Numbered from the stretch's first letter, positions 1 to 5,729 are shown. The stretch: DNA of 6,071 bases from Planctomycetota bacterium (GCA_026386995.1 JAPLMO010000010.1:1-6071), one strand, 5' to 3'. Made by a program: numbers and translations. Notes: generated by a model not told the origin, from the letters alone.

Positions 1-555
1 GCCGAGCGCGTGTTTCCCAAGTGGCAGTATCGCGGGGCCGGTACGAATCTGCGGACGGGCCTGCTGCGGATCATGGGCAAGGCGAGCGTCAAGCCGTGGC
101 CCCGCCTGTTTCAGAACTTGCGGGCGAGTTGCGAAACGGAATTGACGGCCACCTTCCCGCTGCACGTGGCCTGTGCCTGGCTTGGGCACACGGCGGCCGT
201 GGCGGCAAAGCACTACTTGATGGTGACTGAATCCGACTACCAGAAAGCGGCGCAAAAAGCGGCGCAGTACCCTGCGGAATTGGCCTTACCAGAGCGGAAA
301 GCGGAAACCGCCGACGTGCAGAAACCCCCGGCTTTACCGCAGGATTCCGAACTATACGAGAATGTACATATCAATCTGGTGGGCGATACTGGACTTGAAC
401 CAGTGACCTCCTGCGTGTCGAGCAGGCGCTCTAGCCAGTCTGAGCTAATCGCCCCAAGGCCGACAATAATAGGATACCAGCCGCCGCCGAACTGTCAATC
501 CCAATTCGCGTTTCATGCCCCATTTCGTGTTGCGCAAGCCAGAAAAACAAATTAA
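1..555 (+). CDS. Tyrosine recombinase (phage-type integrase), C-terminal part, 5' end outside window
   Basis: This is the catalytic C-terminus of a site-specific tyrosine recombinase, which cuts and rejoins DNA to integrate or excise a mobile element. The frame is open from base 1, so the GTG at position 10 is probably not the true start. Counting codons from base 1, the motif NLRAS carries the box II arginine (R41), WLGH the box II histidine (H63), and AKHYL the nucleophilic tyrosine (Y72), nine residues after the histidine as usual. The HxxR histidine is replaced by glutamine (Q38). Recognisable recombinase sequence ends near codon 90. The following stretch is charged and alanine-rich, and from about codon 125 the frame runs antisense through a tRNA gene (GDTGLEPVTS is a familiar translated-tRNA artefact) and its promoter. 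The last 55 or so codons are therefore probably not selected protein. The family call is firm; the true end is uncertain. Confidence 0.85.
   Translation, partial: AERVFPKWQYRGAGTNLRTGLLRIMGKASVKPWPRLFQNLRASCETELTATFPLHVACAWLGHTAAVAAKHYLMVTESDYQKAAQKAAQYPAELALPERKAETADVQKPPALPQDSELYENVHINLVGDTGLEPVTSCVSSRRSSQSELIAPRPTIIGYQPPPNCQSQFAFHAPFRVAQARKTN
377..454 (-). tRNA. tRNA-Val (anticodon GAC), CCA encoded
   Basis: A complete cloverleaf reads on the minus strand. The acceptor stem is GGGCGAT/ATCGCCC (454-448 with 387-381), the D stem GCTC/GAGC has a GG-containing 10-nt loop, and the anticodon stem is CCTGC/GCAGG. The T arm is ACTGG-TTCAAGT-CCAGT, with discriminator A and an encoded CCA (379-377). 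The anticodon GAC lies at 417-419 and reads GUC and GUU valine codons; A73 fits valine identity. The anticodon loop reads TCGACAC, so position 33 is C where U is nearly universal. The 3' end faces the integrase gene, the usual geometry of a tRNA used as an attachment site. All stems pair fully, so the gene looks intact. Confidence 0.95.
471..498 (-). promoter_or_regulatory. Promoter of the tRNA-Val gene
   Basis: On the minus strand a perfect -35 box TTGACA (498-493) is followed after 16 nt by TATCCT (476-471, four of six matches to TATAAT). A start about seven bases later would fall near 464, leaving a leader of roughly 10 nt before the tRNA 5' end at 454. This promoter lies inside the 3' tail of the integrase reading frame, which argues that the tail is not real coding sequence. 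Confidence 0.65.
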
Positions 556-652
556 CCGCGGAGGACGCGGAGAACGCCGAGAGAGACTTCTTTAATACGA
601 CAGCGCAGGATTTCGATTCGCGCGGCGGGCCTCGCAGGTCTGTTGACCAAAA

Positions 653-724
653 TGTAGGGTGGGTGCTCTGCACCCACCAATGCCGTTTTTCTCGCGTGAA
701 ACGGTGGGCGCAGCCCATCCTACA
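653..724. repeat. REP-like inverted hairpin pair, TGTAGG family
   Basis: The left hairpin spans 653-678. It begins TGTAG and forms a perfect 9-bp stem, GGTGGGTGC-TCT-GCACCCACC (658-678). The right unit (703-724) is the same motif inverted and diverged, ending CCATCCTACA. The two units sit head to head around a 24-nt spacer, the layout of a REPIN (two inverted REP hairpins). A third, inverted copy lies at 1732-1757. Confidence 0.7.
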
Positions 725-771
725 CGATCCGCCCGGCGGGCCTGCATCTGTGTCAGCCCCAACGGGGCGTT

Positions 772-803
772 TGTGAGTAGCCACGGTGCGCGAGCCCGTG
801 GAA
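772..803 (+). repeat. Left arm of a perfect 32-bp inverted repeat
   Basis: The 32 bases at 772-803 are an exact reverse complement of 934-965. Within the arm, CCACGG and CCGTGG can pair to form a small hairpin, so each arm is itself REP-like. The identity stops abruptly at both ends (771 against 966, and 804 against 933 do not pair). Confidence 0.9.
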
Positions 804-913
804 CGGGGTGCCGCAAACGTGTTTGCTGTTCTCATGCCGTTGGAGCCCTGTGGAGGGCGACTGAAATGCCGTTCAGACGCCCCTGGCGAGGCTAAAAACA
901 CCGAAGGAAAAAG

Positions 914-1723
914 GTGCTCGTTTTCCGCCACCATTCCACGGGCTCGCGCACCGTGGCTACTCACAGTCGCCTCTTCGAGGCTATCCAAACCCGGCTGATT
1001 ATGCCTGCCGCCGGAATGTATTGGCCGCGACGGTTCCCAAACCGCAGTTCGCCTGAAGGTAAAGATGGTGCAATCCGCGGGACCAATTCGGACCAGGAAG
1101 TGGTCTTGCTTAAACTGCACGGATCTATTGACTGGTTTGATAGGCGCATTTTCACTGTGGCCAAGGAGAACAGTCGCCAGCAGGGGACCACTTTGCCCGA
1201 CTGGCACCGCGTCTTTAATGATATGGAGCGATTGCGTGTAACCAAGATCGATCCAGGCGCTTCTAGACACCCCGAAGATTTTATGGCTCAAATGTATCAG
1301 GTAGGAAACGTCGAGGCGTTATATCAGCAAGCACCCTCGTGGTTTTGCGCTCCAAGCCTACTTGTACCGTCAACCATGAAAATTGTATACGCCAAGGGGC
1401 TAAGGGACTTTTGGTACAGTCTGGATAAAGTGGGCATACTCAACTATGGGATGGCTATCATCGGATATTCGCTGCCCCAGCAGGACGAGTACGCTCGGCG
1501 GGCGGTCTACGCATTAGTTAGGAATTACCAAGAATTGCTTGGGTGCGATGAGAAGAAATGGGGAGACCGGAAGTCCCCGCTGGTTATTGTTGACCACTGT
1601 ACGGATACGAGCCAACTTCGCAAATTCAAAAAGCGCTACAGATTCGTTGATTGGAGCCGAGCCACGTTATTGAAACAAGGATTTGGCCGCGAAGCCCTCA
1701 AGGCGATCTTCCACGGCGATTGA
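914..1723 (+). pseudogene. SIR2-like domain protein, N-terminally truncated remnant
   Basis: The 269-codon frame carries the C-terminal half of a SIR2-like (NAD-binding, sirtuin-related) domain. LKLHGSIDW is at residues 66-74, with the histidine that corresponds to the sirtuin catalytic one. APSLLVPST follows at about 146-154, and IIGYSLPQQDEY at 182-193. In bacteria such SIR2 domains often occur in antiphage proteins that degrade NAD+. The N-terminal glycine-rich NAD motif (GAGxS type) is absent, and none is seen upstream. The GTG at 914 precedes codons lying in the 934-965 repeat, so the first 17 residues are not domain sequence. ATG codons at 1001 and 1016 are later possible starts. The gene is visibly less GC-rich than its neighbours, suggesting transfer. 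It is most likely a non-functional relic. A shortened protein that pairs with another subunit cannot be excluded. Confidence 0.7.
934..965 (-). repeat. Right arm of a perfect 32-bp inverted repeat
   Basis: This is the exact reverse complement of 772-803, separated from it by 130 nt. It overlaps the first codons of the SIR2-like frame that starts at 914. The N-terminus of that frame is therefore translated repeat rather than protein domain. Confidence 0.9.
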
Positions 1724-1731
1724 GGTGACCG

Positions 1732-1757
1732 CGTGGGTGCAAAGCACCCACCCTACA
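1732..1757 (-). repeat. REP-like hairpin, inverted copy of the TGTAGG family
   Basis: The 26 bases here match the reverse complement of 653-678 at all but two positions. They form an 8-bp stem GTGGGTGC-AAA-GCACCCAC (1733-1751) followed by CCTACA. The repeat starts 8 nt after the stop codon of the SIR2-like frame. Together with the copies at 653-724 it brackets the SIR2 relic. Confidence 0.75.
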
Positions 1758-1798
1758 TATCTACGCCATGACCCTCCCGCCCAATTGAAACAACGGCA

Positions 1799-1846
1799 GG
1801 GCGGCCACATAGGGCGGCCCCTACGGAGGGAACCGGCACGTGCCGG
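1799..1846. repeat. GGGCGGCC repeats and CCGGCACGTGCCGG palindrome
   Basis: GGGCGGCC occurs twice (1799-1806 and 1812-1819). A perfect 14-bp palindrome CCGGCACGTGCCGG follows at 1833-1846. The stretch lies just downstream of the SGNH hydrolase stop (minus strand). There is no T-run on either side, so it is not a typical intrinsic terminator. It looks like further intergenic repeat material. Confidence 0.5.
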
Positions 1847-1861
1847 AAACAGCGCCGCAAC

Positions 1862-2581
1862 CTACTTCCAGAACTCGTTGACGACGCGGACCCATTCGTC
1901 GGCCATGAGTTGGTGGCCGGAGTACGTCGGGTGGACGCCGTCCCAGATCCAGTGGTCGGCGGGGGCGAGGCGGCAGGCGTCATCGAACACCTTCTGGAAA
2001 TGCACCACGGCCGCGCCGTGCTTCGCGGCGAGTTTCGCAACGATCGTCCGCCGCGCCTTCAGGTCCGCGGCCCACGCGTCCCAACCATCCTTCTTCTTGC
2101 CGACGGGCATGCCGAACGGCTCGCAGAGCACCACTTTCAGTTTCGGGTTGGCGGCACGGGCGTCGGCGAGCAGTTTGTCGTATGTCTGCTCGTATTCCTC
2201 AAGCGGCACGCGGCCGCTGTCGTTGACGCCGATCAGGACGCTCAGGAGGTCGGGCTTCAGGGCGAGCGTGTCGGCCGGCCAGCGTTTTTCGAGGTCGCGG
2301 ACCGTGTTGCCGCTGACGCCGCGGTTGATGAACGTCAGGTTGCGGTCGGGGTATCCGGCGCCGTACTTGGCGGCGATGATGAAGCAGTACCCGTGGCCGA
2401 GGATATGATTCGGGTCCGCGTTGCGCCCGCGGTTGCCGTCGGTGATCGAGTCGCCATGGAACAGGATGCGTGCCTCCTTGGAAAACACCGCCATCGGCGC
2501 GAGCGCCTCGGCGCCCATCGCGGAGGCGATGCAGACCGTCACCAGCCCCATAAGACCCACGTTGCGGACGATTCGGTTCAT
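1862..2581 (-). CDS. Secreted SGNH/GDSL-family hydrolase (esterase/acylhydrolase)
   Basis: This 239-residue protein carries the SGNH hydrolase blocks in order. FHGDSITDG holds the catalytic serine (S45), NRGVSGN the block II glycine (G88), IGVND the block III asparagine (N120), and WDGVHPT the aspartate/histidine pair (D214, H217). Family members hydrolyse ester bonds, often acetyl or acyl groups on carbohydrates; the substrate cannot be told from sequence. Residues 1-28 look like a Sec signal peptide (R3 and R6, then a hydrophobic stretch, then AEALA), so the enzyme is probably exported. The ATG at 2581 is chosen because GGAG (2594-2591) lies 9 nt upstream and the signal peptide begins there. 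The in-frame ATG at 2596 would add five residues. The long upstream extension of the open frame reads through intergenic repeats and is not credible. Confidence 0.88.
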   Translation of the reverse strand: MNRIVRNVGLMGLVTVCIASAMGAEALAPMAVFSKEARILFHGDSITDGNRGRNADPNHILGHGYCFIIAAKYGAGYPDRNLTFINRGVSGNTVRDLEKRWPADTLALKPDLLSVLIGVNDSGRVPLEEYEQTYDKLLADARAANPKLKVVLCEPFGMPVGKKKDGWDAWAADLKARRTIVAKLAAKHGAAVVHFQKVFDDACRLAPADHWIWDGVHPTYSGHQLMADEWVRVVNEFWK

Positions 2582-2625
2582 TGGAATGTTCTCCATAACT
2601 GCGTCATTCTCCGCGTTCTCGGCGA

Positions 2626-2659
2626 TTTGCGCGGCGGGTACGGAGACCCGCCGCGCAAA
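2626..2659. repeat. Perfect 14-bp stem hairpin upstream of the SGNH gene
   Basis: Bases 2626-2639 (TTTGCGCGGCGGGT) pair perfectly with 2646-2659 around a 6-nt loop ACGGAG. The hairpin sits 45 nt upstream of the SGNH hydrolase start and 120 nt beyond the bioD stop, in the direction of both genes. The terminal T/A bases belong to the stem and no separate U-run follows. It could slow or stop readthrough from the biotin operon, act in the SGNH leader, or be another mobile hairpin repeat. Confidence 0.6.
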
Positions 2660-2682
2660 ACGGGGCCAGGGGTGCCGCGCTC

Positions 2683-2772
2683 TATTTAGCCCCCGGTGAA
2701 TACACCGGGGGCGGCACGGCGACACGTGCACCCCAACGTTCGGCCCCCCGTGTATTCACGGGGGGCTAAATA
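2683..2772. repeat. REPIN-like pair of inverted hairpins after bioD
   Basis: Two 30-nt arms, 2683-2712 and 2743-2772, are inverted copies with 28 of 30 positions matching, separated by 30 nt. Each arm is itself a perfect 10-bp hairpin. The left is GCCCCCGGTG-AATA-CACCGGGGGC (2689-2712), flanked by TATTTA. The right is GCCCCCCGTG-TATT-CACGGGGGGC (2743-2766), flanked by TAAATA. The two differences are a G-C to C-G swap of one base pair, so pairing is kept. The pair begins 6 nt past the bioD stop and may act as a transcript end or stabiliser. No transposase of the RAYT type is in the window. Confidence 0.8.
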
Positions 2773-2778
2773 CGCCTC

Positions 2779-3492
2779 TCACCCAAGCAACCGCGCAAGA
2801 GGCAGCAAGCGAACAGCCGCCAGCACGTCTTCGCCAATCTCGCCCCTGGCAACGCTCGTGGCCGGGTCGTCGGGCACGAGGCCGAGGACGGCCGCGCCGG
2901 TGGCTCGCTGGATTTCGTCGGGGGCGGTCATCTCGGCAACGTCCTCGGTGTCGCGGTTGTAGCGGTTGATGACTATGCCGGCGACCTCCAGGCCGCGCGC
3001 CTTGGCCGCCTCGACCGTCAGGGCCGTGTGGTTGATTGTCCCGAGATTCGGCCGCGCAACCACCACGACCGGCAGAGCGAACCGCACGGCCATGTCGGCC
3101 ACAAACATCTTGCGGGTCACCGGGCAAAGGATGCCGCCGATCCCTTCGATAAGGAGGATGTCGTGTGCGTCGCGCAGCCGCCGCCATGCGGCCCACATGG
3201 GCGCAAGGTCCAGTTCGATCTTCTGCCGCGCGGCGGCCACGGTGGGCGCCAGCGGCTCGGCCATGCGGATGGGGTTGATCTCCTCCAGCGGTTCCGGGGC
3301 GTCGGCCGCATGGGCAAGGAACTCGGCGTCTTCCGACACGAGGCCCTCACGCCGATGGACGCAGCCCGTTGCGACGGGCTTCATGACGCCCACGTCCCGG
3401 CCGCCCTCGCGCAGCACCCGTGCCAGCGCCGCCGTGATGATCGTCTTGCCGACGCCGGTGTCGGTCGCCGTGATGAAGAGGCCGCGCTTCAA
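2779..3492 (-). CDS. bioD: Dethiobiotin synthetase
   Basis: BioD catalyses the ATP-dependent carboxylation and ring closure of 7,8-diaminopelargonic acid to dethiobiotin, the penultimate step of biotin synthesis, in the cytoplasm. The 237-residue length is normal. The P-loop is ATDTGVGKT (residues 9-17, with alanine where glycine is more common). KPVATG follows at 38-43, EGIGG at 116-120, and LGTINHT at 150-156, all family hallmarks. The start is a TTG (3492-3490) that overlaps the bioA stop as TTGA. AGGAGG (3508-3503) lies 10 nt upstream and supports this start. No ATG or GTG start fits before the P-loop. It is the last gene of the three-gene operon and takes the product of BioA as substrate. 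Confidence 0.95.
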   Translation of the reverse strand: MKRGLFITATDTGVGKTIITAALARVLREGGRDVGVMKPVATGCVHRREGLVSEDAEFLAHAADAPEPLEEINPIRMAEPLAPTVAAARQKIELDLAPMWAAWRRLRDAHDILLIEGIGGILCPVTRKMFVADMAVRFALPVVVVARPNLGTINHTALTVEAAKARGLEVAGIVINRYNRDTEDVAEMTAPDEIQRATGAAVLGLVPDDPATSVARGEIGEDVLAAVRLLPLARLLG

Positions 3493-4862
3493 GAGGATGT
3501 GACCTCCTCAATGCCCAGCCGCACGGCGTCCACCAGCCGCGCGAGGCTCTCGTCCGAGATGCAGTACGGCGGCATGAGAACGACCACGTCGCCGAGCGGC
3601 CGTATCAACACGCCGCGCGCGCGGGCCGCCTGGCACACCTTCCAGCCGCGCCGCTCCTCAGGCGGGTACGCGCGGCGCGTGACGCGGTCGGCCACCAGTT
3701 CGATGCCCACCATCAGGCCGCGCTGGCGCACCTGACCGACGTGCGGCAGTTCCGCGAGCGGCGCAAGGCCGGCCGCCAGGCTCGCGGAGAGTTCCCAGAT
3801 GCGGTCCAGCACCCGCTCGTCGGCGAAGACATCGAGGCTCGCCACCCCCGCCGCGCACGCCAGGGCGTTGCCGGTGTAGGTGTGACCGTGAAAGAACGTG
3901 CGGTACTGCGAGTAATCGCCCAGAAACGCCTCGTAAATCCGCTCGGTGGCGAGCGTTGCGGCAAGCGGCAGGTAGCCCGCCGAGATGCCCTTGGCGACGC
4001 ACATGAGGTCCGGCCGCACGTCTTCGTGCTCGCATGCGAACATGCGTCCGGTGCGGCCGAAGCCGGTGGCCACCTCGTCGCAGATGAGGAGCACGTCGTG
4101 CCGCCGGCACGCCTCGGCCACGCGCCGCAGGTAGCCCGTCGGGTGCGTTATCATCCCCCCTGCCCCCTGGACGAGCGGTTCGAGAATGACCGCGGCAATC
4201 TCGCGGCCGCGGGCGGCGAGGATCGTTTCCATTTTCTCCGCGCACTCCATGCCGCAGGTCTCGCTCCTCTTCTCCAGCGGACACCGATAGCAGTACGGCG
4301 CCGGGGCGTGGATGCAATCGAAGAGCAGCGGCCGGAAAATCCCGTGAAACAGGTCGATGCCCCCGACGCTCACCGCTCCGACCGTGTCGCCGTGGTAGCC
4401 GAGCGCGAGGCCGACGAACTTCGTCCGCCCGGGCTGCGGCTGCGGGCATTGCTGCCAGTACTGAAACGCCATCTTCAGTGCGATCTCGACCGCCGTGGCG
4501 CCGGAATCGCTGTAGAACACCCGCGTCAGGCCCTTCGGGGCGATCTGGACAAGCCGTTCCGCCAACTCGATCGACGGCGCGCTCGCCAGCCCGAGCAACG
4601 TCGAGTGGGCGATGCGGCCGAGTTGCCCGCGAATCGCTTCGTCGATCTCCGGCCGCCGATGCCCGTGAATATTGCACCAGAGGCTCGAGACGCCGTCGAT
4701 GTAGCGGCGGCCCTCGGTGTCGATGAGGAATTCGCGGTCGCCCGCCGCGATGACAACAGGGTCGCCCGCCGCCCACTCCGCCATCTGCGTGAAGGGGTGC
4801 CAGAGGTGCGCCTTGTCGGCGGCCCGCAGGCGCTCGGTCGGGTCGTGCGGTATGCGACTCAT
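3489..4862 (-). CDS. bioA: Adenosylmethionine-8-amino-7-oxononanoate aminotransferase (DAPA aminotransferase)
   Basis: BioA is a PLP enzyme that transaminates 8-amino-7-oxononanoate to 7,8-diaminopelargonic acid, classically with SAM as amino donor. The 457 residues carry WHPFTQM (21-27) near the N-terminus, SDSGATAVEIALK (118-130), YHGDT (156-160), and DEVATGFGRTG (262-272, with the PLP-binding aspartate). The Schiff-base lysine is K291 in VAKGISAGYLP, and HGHTYTGN lies at 325-332. Residues 190-207 hold four cysteines (C191, C194, C203, C207) in a YCYRCP...CGMEC pattern. I recall a similar segment in some thermophile and Gram-positive homologues, where the donor can be lysine, so the donor here is not certain. 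The ATG (4862-4860) overlaps the upstream stop as ATGA. The frame stays open far upstream, but that part is shadow of the DUF62 gene. The 3' end overlaps the bioD start. Confidence 0.95.
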   Translation of the reverse strand: MSRIPHDPTERLRAADKAHLWHPFTQMAEWAAGDPVVIAAGDREFLIDTEGRRYIDGVSSLWCNIHGHRRPEIDEAIRGQLGRIAHSTLLGLASAPSIELAERLVQIAPKGLTRVFYSDSGATAVEIALKMAFQYWQQCPQPQPGRTKFVGLALGYHGDTVGAVSVGGIDLFHGIFRPLLFDCIHAPAPYCYRCPLEKRSETCGMECAEKMETILAARGREIAAVILEPLVQGAGGMITHPTGYLRRVAEACRRHDVLLICDEVATGFGRTGRMFACEHEDVRPDLMCVAKGISAGYLPLAATLATERIYEAFLGDYSQYRTFFHGHTYTGNALACAAGVASLDVFADERVLDRIWELSASLAAGLAPLAELPHVGQVRQRGLMVGIELVADRVTRRAYPPEERRGWKVCQAARARGVLIRPLGDVVVLMPPYCISDESLARLVDAVRLGIEEVTSS

Positions 4863-5677
4863 GTGGCCAGGCCCACCTTGACGGGCGTTCCGACGCCTGC
4901 GCCGAGGCGCGTAGCGGCGCTCTGGCGGTTGACGGCGATCTCCAGCAGACCCGCGCTGCCGATGTACGCCAGCAGCGCCCCGGCGGGGACGTCGCTGTAG
5001 GCCCGCGACAGGCCGTGTATGACCGCCCCGCGGACGTGGATCTCCAGCCGCATGGTGTCGCACTGCGCGAGCATCGCGCCGCTGATGTTGGTCGTGAGGT
5101 TGCCGAACGTGTCCACGTAAAGCACGCCGCCGCTGATGTTGCATCCGTCGTGCTCTGGCAGTGCGAACTCGAAGCGCTCGATGCTCGTGACGGGCGGGCC
5201 GAAGTCCTCCAGGTCCGCCCCGTCGGCAATCGCCGCCGCCACGGGAGCGAAGATGTCGCGCCCGTGAAAGGTGCTCGATACGTCGGTCCGGAAGAAGAAC
5301 TCGTTCTCGACCGAAAAGATCCGCACCGGCCCCTGGACAAGGCCGCCCGCGCCGCGGATAAGGTCGCGGTGCGCCACCAGCGTCAGGAGGCCGTTGTCGG
5401 GCGCAAGGTAGATGTACCCGCCGGCCTCGGCCACCAGAATCCGCCGCTGGCTGCCTACCTGCGGGTCCACGACCGCCACGTGGATCGTCCCCTGCGGAAA
5501 CGCCGGCACCGCCGACGCCAGCATGAACGCCGCCGTCCGAACGTCGTGCGGCGGCACGCCGTGCGAGACGTCGACGATAATCGCCCCCGGGCACCGCCCC
5601 AGGATGACCCCCTTCATCTGGGCCGGATAGGTGCTCTCCACGCCGAAGTCCGTCAGTAAAGTGATGATGGGCGCCAT
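4859..5677 (-). CDS. S-adenosyl-L-methionine hydroxide adenosyltransferase (DUF62, SAM hydrolase)
   Basis: This 272-residue protein belongs to the DUF62 family, related to fluorinase and chlorinase. Characterised members split SAM with water to adenosine and methionine. The N-terminal LLTDFG (residues 7-12) holds the ribose-contacting aspartate D10. DPQVGSQRR supplies D71 and R78, and FHGRD supplies H138; together these match the Asp-Arg-His triad that activates water in the hydroxide-type enzymes. APDNGLL (92-98) and the C-terminal FGNLTTNI (191-198) are further family motifs. The length is typical. The ATG at 5677 is chosen because the homology starts there and a G-rich ribosome site (AAAGGGGG) sits about 5 nt upstream. 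The stop overlaps the bioA start as ATGA, making it the first gene of the biotin operon. Use of chloride or fluoride is unlikely given the triad but is not excluded. Confidence 0.92.
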   Translation of the reverse strand: MAPIITLLTDFGVESTYPAQMKGVILGRCPGAIIVDVSHGVPPHDVRTAAFMLASAVPAFPQGTIHVAVVDPQVGSQRRILVAEAGGYIYLAPDNGLLTLVAHRDLIRGAGGLVQGPVRIFSVENEFFFRTDVSSTFHGRDIFAPVAAAIADGADLEDFGPPVTSIERFEFALPEHDGCNISGGVLYVDTFGNLTTNISGAMLAQCDTMRLEIHVRGAVIHGLSRAYSDVPAGALLAYIGSAGLLEIAVNRQSAATRLGAGVGTPVKVGLAT

Positions 5678-5700
5678 TGCCGCCCCCTTTCCATGAACCG

Positions 5701-5729
5701 ATTATGGTCGCCGGCAGCCCGTACGTCAA
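5701..5729 (-). promoter_or_regulatory. Sigma-70-type promoter of the DUF62-bioA-bioD operon
   Basis: On the minus strand TTGACG (5729-5724) is followed after exactly 17 nt by CATAAT (5706-5701). Each box matches the consensus at five of six positions at the ideal spacing. Transcription would start near 5694, giving a short leader of about 17 nt that contains the G-rich ribosome site before the ATG at 5677. There is no room for a riboswitch in such a leader, so any control would act on the DNA around or upstream of the promoter. Confidence 0.7.

Larger units (their letters stand above)
556..965. other. Gene-free repeat mosaic between tRNA-Val and the SIR2 fragment
   Basis: No credible gene is seen here. 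Open frames on both strands have the composition of shadow frames and carry no recognisable motif. The stretch opens with a 9-nt-period GCGGAGAAC-type motif (about 557-583). It then holds a hairpin pair of the TGTAGG family (653-724), a small GCCCC-AAC-GGGGC hairpin (756-768), and the two arms of a perfect 32-bp inverted repeat (772-803, 934-965). The intervening 804-933 has no clear structure. Repeats of this kind are typical of intergenic DNA in planctomycete-like genomes, but that comparison is from memory. Confidence 0.7.

Noticed and set aside
653..965. CRISPR array
   Set aside because: The repeats are few, inverted rather than direct, and unevenly spaced. No cas gene is present.
431..1291. 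Minus-strand 286-codon open frame across the repeat mosaic
   Set aside because: It runs through the tRNA promoter, several hairpin repeats and the SIR2 fragment, and its translation resembles no family.
1833..1846. Terminator for the SGNH hydrolase gene
   Set aside because: The CCGGCACGTGCCGG palindrome has no T-run after it in the minus direction, so it was kept only as a repeat.
3741..5000. Long plus-strand open frame opposite bioA (419 codons)
   Set aside because: It is an antisense shadow of a GC-rich gene. It has no recognisable motifs and spans the bioA-DUF62 junction.
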